Part shown: piece after piece, positions 56,439-64,000 of the stretch
Layout: every line of letters begins with the position of its first letter
Numbering within the stretch: position 1 is the stretch's first letter
DNA from: Psychrobacter sp. P11G3
GTDB lineage: Bacteria > Pseudomonadota > Gammaproteobacteria > Pseudomonadales > Moraxellaceae
Direction: 5' to 3'
Assembly (NCBI RefSeq): GCF_001435845.1
Contig: NZ_CM003596.1
Location: 2,119,137-2,183,136, forward strand
Length of the DNA: 64,000 nt
Program-made: the position numbers and the translations under genes
Notes under the pieces: model-generated
What the model was told of the DNA's origin: nothing
Databases searched by the model: none
The model's input: only the letters and a program-made list of their open reading frames with translations

Positions 56439-56574
56439 GCGTTTTTCAGGAGAGAGTTTATCAGCATCTTTTTTGTATTGAACCCTATTGGTTATACAAC
56501 TATCGCAATTGCTAGATAACCACCGAAGGCGCATCCACCCTGCCAATCGCTCAGGTAAAAGGACTGAAAAACGC
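56439..56574 (+). ncRNA. Glycine riboswitch, aptamer 1
   Basis: The P1 stem is GCGTTTTTC (56439-56447) with GAAAAACGC (56566-56574), 9 perfect pairs. Conserved glycine-aptamer elements follow in order: GGAGAG (56449-56454), CACCGAAGG (56521-56529) and CTCAGGTAAAAGGAC (56550-56564). This matches the gcvT-type glycine riboswitch. It lies upstream of gcvT and senses the substrate of the cleavage system. A minus-strand ORF over it is spurious. Confidence 0.88.
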
Positions 56575-56660
56575 ATGTCACTGTTGTTTGATAGTGTTTA
56601 GTAGTATGACGCTCATAAGCGCGCTACACATTCAAAACACCTTCAAACATAAGGCATAAC
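56575..56660 (+). ncRNA. Structured linker between glycine aptamers
   Basis: This 86-nt linker is much longer than the short linkers usual in tandem glycine riboswitches. It can fold on itself: GTGTTT (56594-56599) with AAACAC (56635-56640), GTAG (56601-56604) with CTAC (56624-56627), and GCT-CATA-AGC at the tip (56611-56620). Such a hairpin would bring the two aptamers together. Confidence 0.55.
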
Positions 56661-56800
56661 AAATCTGGAGAGTGGTAAGAACGGACGACGTCTTACCCAC
56701 CGAAGGGGAGAAAATACGCTATCATCGACGATAGGGCTCACATAACTGCCCAAAATGATGATTCGTATTGAAAATCTCAGGTCACAGGACAGATAGGGCT
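56661..56800 (+). ncRNA. Glycine riboswitch, aptamer 2, and expression platform
   Basis: Conserved elements are GGAGAG (56667-56672), CACCGAAGG (56698-56706) and CTCAGGTCACAGGAC (56776-56790). P1 is short, ATCT (56663-56666) with AGAT (56791-56794). After it, CAAAC-c-GACG (56807-56816) can pair with CGTC-t-GTTTG (56822-56831); no T-run follows, so control may act on translation or a later terminator. gcvT starts at 56971 after a further 140-nt leader. Confidence 0.87.
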
Positions 56801-56970
56801 TTAGCTCAAACCGACGTTCAGCGTCTGTTTGGCTTACGTCTTCATCTTTGCTTTCTGTGTCACCCTTTGATGTGATATTTGCGTCTTGCAATATTGCTTC
56901 TCGCTACTTTTACGTTGCGCATCACTCTTTACTCTGCCGAGTACGACTGATGTACACATAAGGATTTGTT

Positions 56971-58152
56971 ATGACTGATACCCATTCTCAAGACTCTAGC
57001 AGCAACCAATCTCCTCAGCGCACCCCTTTTTACCAGTCTCATATTGATAGTGAGGGTAAACTGGTCGATTTTTCTGGTTGGGAACTGCCCATTCATTACG
57101 GTTCACAAATCGAAGAGCACGAAGCGGTACGTACAGATGCAGGTATGTTTGATGTCTCACATATGGTTGTGACTGATATCAAAGGCGCTGATACCAAAGC
57201 ATGGCTACAAAAGCTGCTCGCAAACGATGTCAACAAACTCACTACCGCTGGTAAAGCGCTTTACTCTGGCATGCTCAATGAGCAAGGCGGCGTCATTGAT
57301 GATTTGATCGTCTACCTCATGAACGCAGAAGAAACTGAGTACCGTATCGTTTCTAACGCAGCCACTCGTGACAAGGATTTAGCACAATTTAATAAGGTCG
57401 CTGAAGGTTTCAATATTGAGATTACCGAGCGTCCTGAGCTTGCCATGCTCGCCGTCCAAGGTCCAAATGCTATTGCAAAACTGGCTCAAGCCAAACCAAG
57501 TTGGGCAGATACCTTAGCAGCACTAAAACCTTTCGTTGGTGCTGACTTGACCGATATCGAAGGCACTGATTGGTTTGTGGCTCGTACTGGTTATACTGGT
57601 GAAGATGGCGTCGAAGTCATTATGCATGCCGATGATGCGCCTGCTTTTTTTGAGCAGCTAAAAGCAAATGGCATCAAACCTGCTGGTCTTGGCGCACGTG
57701 ATACCTTGCGTATGGAAGCGGGCATGAATCTTTACGGTCATGACATGGATGAGAATGTTAGCCCTTACGAGTGCAACATGGGCTGGACGCTTGCACTAAA
57801 AGACGACCGCGCCTTTGTCGGCCGTGAAGCATTGGTCAGCAAACGTAAGCAATCAAAAGAAGACAACACCGCTATGAAGCAAGTAGGTCTGCTATTGACC
57901 ACGCGTGGCGTATTGCGTGAAGGCATGACGGTGACTATCAATCAAGGCACTGATAACGAGCAAACTGGCATTATCACCAGTGGTACATTCTCCCCTAGCC
58001 TAAAAAATTCAATCGCGATTGCCCGTGTACCTGCCAGCTTATCAGAAGATGACAGTGTACAAGTCGATCTACGCGGCAAAGGTAAATTCGTCGATGTACG
58101 CGTATTGAAGCTACCTTTTGTCCGTAACGGCAAGCAACAGTTTGACTCTTAG
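56971..58152 (+). CDS. gcvT: Glycine cleavage system T protein (aminomethyltransferase)
   Basis: GcvT moves the methylene group from the aminomethyl-lipoyl H protein to tetrahydrofolate and releases ammonia. The 393-residue product has the family start [29 protein letters not shown] (in parts), GMFDVSHM, and [25 protein letters not shown] for folate binding. It has an extended Ser/Gln-rich N-terminus of about 18 residues. AAGGA precedes the ATG. It is first of the gcvT-gcvH-nitroreductase-gcvP unit under the tandem glycine riboswitch. Confidence 0.96.
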   Translation: MTDTHSQDSSSNQSPQRTPFYQSHIDSEGKLVDFSGWELPIHYGSQIEEHEAVRTDAGMFDVSHMVVTDIKGADTKAWLQKLLANDVNKLTTAGKALYSGMLNEQGGVIDDLIVYLMNAEETEYRIVSNAATRDKDLAQFNKVAEGFNIEITERPELAMLAVQGPNAIAKLAQAKPSWADTLAALKPFVGADLTDIEGTDWFVARTGYTGEDGVEVIMHADDAPAFFEQLKANGIKPAGLGARDTLRMEAGMNLYGHDMDENVSPYECNMGWTLALKDDRAFVGREALVSKRKQSKEDNTAMKQVGLLLTTRGVLREGMTVTINQGTDNEQTGIITSGTFSPSLKNSIAIARVPASLSEDDSVQVDLRGKGKFVDVRVLKLPFVRNGKQQFDS

Positions 58153-58269
58153 GTCTTATAAATTCTATCATTAGAGCGCGTTGTCATTTTACATATGATT
58201 ATAAAAATGACGACACGCCTAGCCTCCATTATTTTTGTTAATTAACCTCTATCACTTAGGAGAGAGACC

Positions 58270-58650
58270 ATGAGCAACATCCCAGCAGAGCTAAAATATA
58301 TTGCGAGTCACGAGTGGCTACGCCTAGAAGACGACGGTACGATCACTGTTGGTATCACTGACCATGCTCAAGATCTATTGGGTGATGTGGTATTCGTTGA
58401 GCTACCAGATGTGGGCGATATCATCGCTGTTGATGACGAAATCTCAGTTGTTGAATCAGTAAAAGCCGCTTCTGACGTTTATGCCCCTATTTCAGGTGAA
58501 GTTATTGCGATCAACGAAGCACTAGAAGATGATCCTGAAATCATCAACTCTGACCCATACGGCGAAGGTTGGTTCTTCAGAATGAAGCCTGACAACATCG
58601 CTGACTACGAAGCACTAATGACTGCTGACGAGTACGAAAGCGACTTATAA
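58270..58650 (+). CDS. gcvH: Glycine cleavage system H protein
   Basis: GcvH carries the lipoyl arm that shuttles the aminomethyl group between GcvP, GcvT and the L protein. The 126-residue product has a strong AGGAGAGAG before ATG 58270 and the lipoylation site Lys65 in [14 protein letters not shown]. The end is typical ([13 protein letters not shown]). It lies 117 bp after gcvT. No lipoylation gene is adjacent. Confidence 0.97.
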   Translation: MSNIPAELKYIASHEWLRLEDDGTITVGITDHAQDLLGDVVFVELPDVGDIIAVDDEISVVESVKAASDVYAPISGEVIAINEALEDDPEIINSDPYGEGWFFRMKPDNIADYEALMTADEYESDL

Positions 58651-59002
58651 GCTAAGCACGTAAGCTAAGCATACTCTCGCAAGACATTAGCATTTGTAAG
58701 ATGTTAGCTTATACAAAGCATTAGCCCCGACTGAACATTATAGATACTGGCAGCAGCTGGTATCTATACTCTCTATTTAAACGATTTAAAAACCTTTCTC
58801 ATTAAAAGTATTGGCTCATTGACCATGCTTATTATTTGAAAGCAGCTTTATATGTAGATCTCCAACAATCATTATCGTCCGATGTTATTGCTACCAAGCG
58901 TTATCTCATTGACTCGTATTGATCACCTATTCGAACCCCAATGAATACGTGCTATCAATAACGACGCAAACTGATAACCTAATTCTCAGCATGGATCCTA
59001 AT

Positions 59003-59761
59003 ATGAATGCCAACACCGATAATAAAGACCCCATTGCTACACCAGATCATACGCCGCAGCTACAAGCATTTCGCGATATCGTAGAGTCACGCCGTTCCGT
59101 GCGCCGTTTCACTGACACACCTATCCCTGACGATGTATTGGCAGACTGTCTGCGTTTGGCCATGCTAGCGCCAAACTCTAGCAACCTACAGCCGTGGGAA
59201 TTTTATGTTATCGATGATGCCGACAATCGCAAACGCGCCGTCAAAAACTGCATGAATCAAAACGCAGCAAAAACATCGGCCCGTTTGATTGCCATCGTTG
59301 CTCGTACTGACGTTTGGCATGATCACGCTAAGCAAGTATTGCGCGAATACCCTGATCAGCCAGTGCCAAAGAAAGTGAAAGACTACTACAACAAAGTCGT
59401 CACGATGGACTTCTTGCGCGGCCCAGCCAACGTGGTTTCGGCTGCGAAATGGGGCGCGACACAAGTAGTCAGACGCGTAAAAGGCCCAATCAAATCGCCT
59501 TATTACACCTTTGAAGACACCAAAAACTGGGCAACCAACAACACCGCACTTGCCGCCGAAAACCTCATGCTAGCATTACGTGCTCATGGGTTTGATAGCT
59601 GTGCCATGGGCGGCTTCGATGAGCCTGCTATGAAACGATTACTAGGCTTGGGTGACGATCAGCATATCATTATGATGATTGGCGCAGGTGAACGTGCTGA
59701 CAATGGCGTTTACAATACTCAGTTCCGTTTTGATCAAAAACAGTTTGTGCATTACGTATAA
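59003..59761 (+). CDS. Nitroreductase family protein
   Basis: The 252-residue flavoprotein shows the FMN-binding start VESRRSVRRFTDTPIPDDVL, then LAPNSSNLQPWEFYVI and NTALAAENLMLALRAHGFDSCAMGGFDE and a final GAGERADNG. It probably uses FMN and NAD(P)H to reduce nitro compounds or quinones; the natural substrate is unknown. It lies between gcvH and gcvP, an unusual position. The in-frame frame extends upstream to 58919, but Met 59003 has GGA seven bases before it and gives a usual N-terminus; ATG 58991 is an alternative. Confidence 0.85.
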   Translation: MNANTDNKDPIATPDHTPQLQAFRDIVESRRSVRRFTDTPIPDDVLADCLRLAMLAPNSSNLQPWEFYVIDDADNRKRAVKNCMNQNAAKTSARLIAIVARTDVWHDHAKQVLREYPDQPVPKKVKDYYNKVVTMDFLRGPANVVSAAKWGATQVVRRVKGPIKSPYYTFEDTKNWATNNTALAAENLMLALRAHGFDSCAMGGFDEPAMKRLLGLGDDQHIIMMIGAGERADNGVYNTQFRFDQKQFVHYV

Positions 59762-59825
59762 CGTACCGCTCATATTATTCCCTTAATTGCTATTTTGTTT
59801 ATTACTCCCTTAACCAAGGATTGTC

Positions 59826-62723
59826 ATGACTATCTCTCAAAACCCATCGTTTGATACCTTTCAAGGATTGTTCAACGAAGCTGAATTTGTCTATCGCCAC
59901 TTAGGTTCGAACGAAACCAAGCAAGCTGACCTACTCAGCGCTGTTGGTTATAAAGATATGCAAAGCTTTATCAATGACACTGTGCCTGAGCCAGTACGTT
60001 TGCACAAAGAATTGGATTTGCCAGTGGCGATGAGTGAGCACGCTGCACTTGCCAAACTACGCACGATGGCAGACGACATCACTGTTAATAAAAGCTATAT
60101 CGGTCAAGGCTACTCTCCGGTTCGTATGCCTGCTGTCATTCAGCGCAATGTGCTCGAAAATCCAGGCTGGTACACCGCTTATACGCCTTACCAAGCGGAA
60201 ATCGCTCAAGGTCGTCTAGAAGCATTGCTGAACTTCCAACAAGTATGTATCGATTTGACTGGTCTTGAGCTGGCTGGTGCGTCATTGCTTGATGAAGCAA
60301 CAGCAGCGGCAGAAGCGATGGCGATGTCAAAGCGTGTTAGCAAAAGTAAATCAACACAGTATTTCGTCGACGAGCGTGTCTATCCACAAACACTCGATGT
60401 TATCAATACTCGCGCTAAATACTTTGGTTGGGAAGTCGTTGTTGGTGATTTTGAAACGGCTAAATCTGGCGACTATTTTGGTGCGCTATTCCAGTATGTT
60501 GGTGCCGAAGGCGACGTTAAAGACTTAACAGACGTCATCGCGGCCGTAAAAGAAAACAAAACTTACGTCAGTGTCGTCAGTGACATCATGAGCTTGGTGT
60601 TATTAAAATCACCAGCCGATATGGGTGCCGACGTAGCGCTAGGTAGTACTCAGCGTTTCGGTATTCCAATGGGCTTCGGTGGTCCACATGCCGCTTATTT
60701 TGCGTTCTCTGATAAAGCCAAGCGTTCAGCACCTGGTCGTATCATCGGCGTATCAAAAGACGCACAAGGCAATACAGCTCTACGTATGGCTCTACAAACG
60801 CGTGAGCAGCATATCCGCCGCGAAAAAGCCAACTCAAACATCTGTACCTCACAAGTATTACTAGCCAACCTCGCTGGTATGTACGCGGTATATCATGGTC
60901 CAGGCGGTGTAAAACGTATTGCTACTCGTATTCATGCGTTTGCCACTGCGTTTGCTGATGCCATCACAGCATCTAACGACAGTAGCCTCAGCGTGGTACA
61001 TGATCAATTCTTCGATACAGTTGTAGTTGATTGTGGTTCAGAAAAATTGGCTACTCAAATTTTCAAAAATGCAGACAACGTTGGCTATAACTTATGGCGT
61101 CTAAGCGACACCAAATTGAGCGTTGCATTTAGTGAAACCAGCGATCAGCAAGATTTCAACACGTTGACTCAGCTATTTGTCAATAAGTCACACGATCTAC
61201 CTGAAACAGCTCGCGTCTCTCTAGATAGCGCACACCTGCGTACGGATGACATTTTGACTCATCCAGTATTCAACTCGCATCACACCGAGCATGAAATGCT
61301 ACGCTACCTAAAGTCGCTTGAAGACAAAGATCTAGCGATGAACCGCAGCATGATTTCACTGGGTAGCTGTACCATGAAGCTAAACGCTACCAGTGAGATG
61401 CTACCGATTACTTGGCCTGAGTTTGCCAATGTGCATCCTTTTGCACCGCGTGATCAAGTTACTGGCTATATCGCGATGATCGATAGCTTGCAAGATCAGT
61501 TAAAAGCCATTACTGGTTTTGATGATGTCTCTATGCAGCCAAACTCTGGTGCCTCTGGTGAATATGCTGGTCTGTTAGCGATTCGCCGTTATCATGAGTC
61601 ATTGGGCGAAACCAATCGCGATGTTTGCTTGATTCCGATGTCAGCGCACGGTACCAACCCTGCTACTGCCATGATGATGGGTATGCAAGTTGTCGTGGTC
61701 AAAACTGATGAAAACGGCAACGTTGATATCGACGACTTAACCGCCAAATGTGAAGAATACAGCGATCGCCTAGGTGCTTTAATGATCACTTACCCATCGA
61801 CGCATGGTGTGTTCGAAGAAGGTATCCGTCATATCTGTGATTTGACCCACAAACATGGAGGTCAGGTCTATATGGACGGCGCGAACATGAATGCTCAGGT
61901 AGGCATGATGCAGCCTGCAGACGTTGGTGCTGATGTACTACACATGAACCTGCACAAAACCTTCTGCATCCCGCATGGCGGCGGCGGTCCAGGCATGGGT
62001 CCTATCGGTATGAAGGCGCATTTGGCAACGTTTATGGCCAACCATACCTTGAGCCCTGTACACAATGCACAAAAAGACTGCTCAGCAGTATCAGCAGCAC
62101 CTTATGGTTCAGCGAGCATCTTGCCTATCTCATGGATGTATATTGCTATGATGGGCCGCGATGGTCTATTAAAAGCCACTGAATTAGCATTGTTGAACGC
62201 AAACTATGTGGCAGCCGAATTAAAAGGTCACTACCCTGTCCTATATGCTGGCAAAAACGGCCGTGTGGCTCACGAATGTATCATCGATATTCGTCCGTTA
62301 AAAGAAGAAACTGGCATCACGGAAAGCGATATCGCTAAGCGCTTGATGGATTATGGTTTCCATTCGCCAACGATGAGCTTCCCAGTCGCTGGTACGCTTA
62401 TGATTGAGCCAACAGAGTCTGAGTCAAAAGAAGAGTTGGATCGCTTTATCAGTGCGCTAAAATCTATCAAAGCTGAAGCCATGAAAGCCAAAGCTGGTGA
62501 AGATAACTGGACGCTAGAAGACAACCCATTAGTCAATGCACCGCATACGGCTGCTATGATTACTGGCGAAGAGTGGACGCATCCTTACAGCCGTGAGACT
62601 GCTGCATTCCCACTGCCGTACATCCGTGCAAACAAGTTCTGGCCAAGTGTCGCTCGTGTCGATGATGCTTATGGTGATAAGAACCTAATGTGCTCTTGCC
62701 CAAGTATCGAAAACTATATGTAA
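59826..62723 (+). CDS. gcvP: Glycine dehydrogenase (decarboxylating), P protein
   Basis: GcvP is the PLP enzyme that decarboxylates glycine and loads the residue on GcvH. The 965-residue single-chain protein has both homologous halves: an N-terminal half with FVYRHLGSNETKQADLLSAVGY and GQGYSPVRMPAVIQRN, and a C-terminal half with SLGSCTMKLNATSEMLPITWPEF and the PLP Lys711 in MNLHKTFCIPHGGGGPG. The length matches E. coli GcvP (957). AAGGA precedes ATG 59826. It ends the gcv unit before a strong terminator. Confidence 0.97.
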   Translation: MTISQNPSFDTFQGLFNEAEFVYRHLGSNETKQADLLSAVGYKDMQSFINDTVPEPVRLHKELDLPVAMSEHAALAKLRTMADDITVNKSYIGQGYSPVRMPAVIQRNVLENPGWYTAYTPYQAEIAQGRLEALLNFQQVCIDLTGLELAGASLLDEATAAAEAMAMSKRVSKSKSTQYFVDERVYPQTLDVINTRAKYFGWEVVVGDFETAKSGDYFGALFQYVGAEGDVKDLTDVIAAVKENKTYVSVVSDIMSLVLLKSPADMGADVALGSTQRFGIPMGFGGPHAAYFAFSDKAKRSAPGRIIGVSKDAQGNTALRMALQTREQHIRREKANSNICTSQVLLANLAGMYAVYHGPGGVKRIATRIHAFATAFADAITASNDSSLSVVHDQFFDTVVVDCGSEKLATQIFKNADNVGYNLWRLSDTKLSVAFSETSDQQDFNTLTQLFVNKSHDLPETARVSLDSAHLRTDDILTHPVFNSHHTEHEMLRYLKSLEDKDLAMNRSMISLGSCTMKLNATSEMLPITWPEFANVHPFAPRDQVTGYIAMIDSLQDQLKAITGFDDVSMQPNSGASGEYAGLLAIRRYHESLGETNRDVCLIPMSAHGTNPATAMMMGMQVVVVKTDENGNVDIDDLTAKCEEYSDRLGALMITYPSTHGVFEEGIRHICDLTHKHGGQVYMDGANMNAQVGMMQPADVGADVLHMNLHKTFCIPHGGGGPGMGPIGMKAHLATFMANHTLSPVHNAQKDCSAVSAAPYGSASILPISWMYIAMMGRDGLLKATELALLNANYVAAELKGHYPVLYAGKNGRVAHECIIDIRPLKEETGITESDIAKRLMDYGFHSPTMSFPVAGTLMIEPTESESKEELDRFISALKSIKAEAMKAKAGEDNWTLEDNPLVNAPHTAAMITGEEWTHPYSRETAAFPLPYIRANKFWPSVARVDDAYGDKNLMCSCPSIENYM

Positions 62724-62754
62724 TTATCATTTTTGATAGTTATTCTCTGTAGTA

Positions 62755-62791
62755 AAAAACCTCCAAGTCAGCAGCTGACTTGGAGGTTTTT
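62755..62791. terminator. Terminator after gcvP
   Basis: A perfect 17-bp stem (62755-62771 with 62775-62791, loop CAG) runs from AAAAACCTCCAAGTCAG to CTGACTTGGAGGTTTTT. It closes the gcv transcript. Confidence 0.95.
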
Positions 62792-62929
62792 ATTTGTCTG
62801 ACTTTTTATCTATTACGTTAGCAGGTAATATTATCAATAAAATAAACGATAAGAACTCAATGTAATAAAAGCTTATATTGATAATAAGCTATTTATCTTA
62901 AATTTCTGAAGCAACCATTGGACACTGCT

Positions 62930-63619
62930 ATGCAACATAAAGCGCCTAAACAAAAAACTCGCGTCATTCTAATTCACGGGCTACACCAAACCCCATGGAT
63001 TATGCGACCATTAGCCAAGCGCCTGCAAGCAGCAGGATTTGATACCCATCAGTATGGCTACCGTAGTATGCGTGATGGTATCAAAACCAATAGCGCTCGC
63101 TTGAATAGCTGGCTAGAAACAAACCATCACCCAGATCATCCTATAGATTTGGTTGGGCATAGTTTAGGTGGTTTGATCATTCGTGATTTTGTCGCTCAGT
63201 ATCCAAAATGGAAAATTGGACGTTGCGTGACTCTAGGAACACCGCATAGAGGCAGTGTGTGTGCAGATTATATCTGGCGATTGACTCCTGCTGTCGTAGG
63301 TCGCTCGTATGTCGACGCACTGGACGGCACAGTCGCGCCATTGCCCAAACACGTGACGCTAGGTGTCATCGCTGGCAACCGCCCGTATGGTCTAGGTCAG
63401 CTGTTTTTGCAATATCATAATCGCAAAATGCGCAAATCTGACAAGCCACCTCTTAACGAGCAACTTGCACATGACGGGACAGTATATATAGAAGAGACGA
63501 GGATAGAGTCTGCAGCTGATCATATCATTATGCCAGTCTCACATACTGGCATGCTAGTGAACCCAGAGGTCGCCGAGCAGACTCGATACTTTTTAGAGCA
63601 TGGACGATTTAAACGCTAA
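62930..63619 (+). CDS. Alpha/beta hydrolase (lipase-like)
   Basis: The 229-residue protein has the alpha/beta hydrolase fold: ILIHGLHQTPWIMRPL (oxyanion region), the nucleophile elbow GHSLGG near residue 88 (Ser), TLGTPHRGS, and a C-terminal His in the HTGMLVNP region near 205. No signal peptide is seen, so it is probably cytoplasmic; related proteins are esterases or lipases of unknown substrate. ATG 62930 is preferred to TTG 62918. It is a single gene after the gcv terminator, convergent with rnd. Confidence 0.84.
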   Translation: MQHKAPKQKTRVILIHGLHQTPWIMRPLAKRLQAAGFDTHQYGYRSMRDGIKTNSARLNSWLETNHHPDHPIDLVGHSLGGLIIRDFVAQYPKWKIGRCVTLGTPHRGSVCADYIWRLTPAVVGRSYVDALDGTVAPLPKHVTLGVIAGNRPYGLGQLFLQYHNRKMRKSDKPPLNEQLAHDGTVYIEETRIESAADHIIMPVSHTGMLVNPEVAEQTRYFLEHGRFKR

Positions 63620-63669
63620 GAGCTGTATGAATATTTGAGTGTCAGTTTTCAGTCTTATTAAACGCTGTT

Positions 63670-64000
63670 TTATTGAACACGAATACCCATGCCCTGCTGC
63701 AGTTCAGTTTTATGCTTTTTGATGACTGGAATTAAGGTTTTAATAACCCAGTCGTTACGCCAACCTTTTAGCCCTTGTGGCAGTTCGCTCACATCTTTAT
63801 CAAGAGCAACCACTTCATACAATTGCCCTAGCCATTTTTTACGCATCAATACACTGGCAGGTATACCGATTTCGCGCGCATGCTCATCAATCGCTTGCTG
63901 CACTGCTTTTGATAATACTTTATTTTTTGAGCGATATGGTGGCACTAGACATTCTGGATGCTCTGTAGGCGGTAGACTTTTGGCATCTCTGATTACTTTC
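63670..64000 (-). CDS. rnd: Ribonuclease D, C-terminal part
   Basis: The frame is open from the window edge (63999, minus strand) through PPTEHPECLVPPYRSKNKV, then VLMRKKWLGQLYEVV and LPQGLKGWRNDWVIKTLIPV to the stop. This resembles the HRDC C-terminal region of RNase D, the 3'-5' exonuclease that trims tRNA. The start lies beyond the window, and the GTG at 63945 is an internal codon. It is convergent with the hydrolase gene; YcgL, often its neighbour, is 7.5 kb away. Confidence 0.72.
   Translation of the reverse strand, partial: KVIRDAKSLPPTEHPECLVPPYRSKNKVLSKAVQQAIDEHAREIGIPASVLMRKKWLGQLYEVVALDKDVSELPQGLKGWRNDWVIKTLIPVIKKHKTELQQGMGIRVQ

Noticed and set aside
56337..56576. 79-codon minus-strand ORF upstream of gcvT
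   Set aside because: It lies antisense to glycine aptamer 1 and its promoter, which explain the sequence better; no ribosome-binding site or family was recognised.
56643..56891. 82-codon minus-strand ORF upstream of gcvT
   Set aside because: It is antisense to glycine aptamer 2 and its expression platform; no protein family is recognised.
58919..58945. TTCGAA-containing stretch resembling a tRNA T-loop on the minus strand
   Set aside because: The flanking bases do not form a T-stem or acceptor stem, and no anticodon arm is present.
1..64000. CRISPR array, prophage, transposase or rRNA/tRNA genes
   Set aside because: No regularly spaced repeats, phage gene runs, transposase motifs or structural RNA signatures were seen in a full read of both strands.

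Overview
The window looks like a chromosomal segment of a gammaproteobacterium of the family Moraxellaceae, most likely Psychrobacter. This is an inference from gene content and style: moderate-to-low GC, AT-rich spacers, three tandem BCCT osmolyte transporters, a FimL-type pilus-chemotaxis protein, and Pseudomonas/Acinetobacter-like housekeeping genes. No rRNA, tRNA, CRISPR array, prophage or intact insertion sequence was seen. Genes run on both strands and many units end in strong hairpin terminators.

Layout. 1-7075 (+): 3' end of a FimL/ChpA-like gene, nudC, a solitary rnfB-like ferredoxin gene next to nth, metK, a DUF3144 gene and a Kazal-like lipoprotein. 7219-25133 (mostly -): three tandem BCCT transporters with duplicated spacers, a PQQ-dependent sugar dehydrogenase lipoprotein, clpB with a heat-shock-type promoter, an L,D-transpeptidase, an acyl-CoA synthetase/SDR pair, topoisomerase IB, ppnP, prfB with its programmed +1 frameshift, a HAD phosphatase and a gamma carbonic anhydrase. 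25432-31431 (+): carA-carB, interrupted by a small repeat-containing secreted protein and preceded by a possible leader peptide, then greA. 31903-37689 (+): two poorly known envelope proteins, a radical-SAM/TIGR03915 gene pair probably acting on DNA, a glycosyltransferase, and the 3' remnant of an agmatine deiminase gene. 37787-49438: an amino-acid/polyamine catabolic region with an aldehyde dehydrogenase, APC permease, gabT/davT, gabD/davD, a class III CoA-transferase, glutaryl-CoA dehydrogenase and two IclR regulators. 49602-56187: FMN-binding glutamate-synthase-like protein, NAGPA-like lipoprotein, VWA/MoxR pair, a membrane protein and YcgL. 56406-62791 (+): a tandem glycine riboswitch controlling gcvT, gcvH, a nitroreductase and gcvP. 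The window ends with an alpha/beta hydrolase and the 3' part of rnd.

How genes work together. The 40-49.5 kb block reads as one route: import of GABA or 5-aminovalerate, transamination, oxidation to succinate or glutarate, CoA activation of glutarate and decarboxylation to crotonyl-CoA. Each half has its own divergent IclR regulator and a palindrome at the divergent promoter. The glycine cleavage genes sit behind a two-aptamer sensor of their substrate. carAB supplies carbamoyl phosphate for pyrimidines and arginine. The three BCCT proteins probably give layered osmolyte uptake.

Most notable for follow-up: the tandem glycine riboswitch with a long, self-folding linker; the radical-SAM/TIGR03915 pair whose first member ends in a candidate beta-clamp-binding motif; the three-repeat secreted protein between carA and carB; the 74-bp direct repeat flanking a small orphan gene; the aguA remnant; and the duplicated BCCT spacers with a conserved palindrome. 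All calls come from reading the sequence, without database searches.
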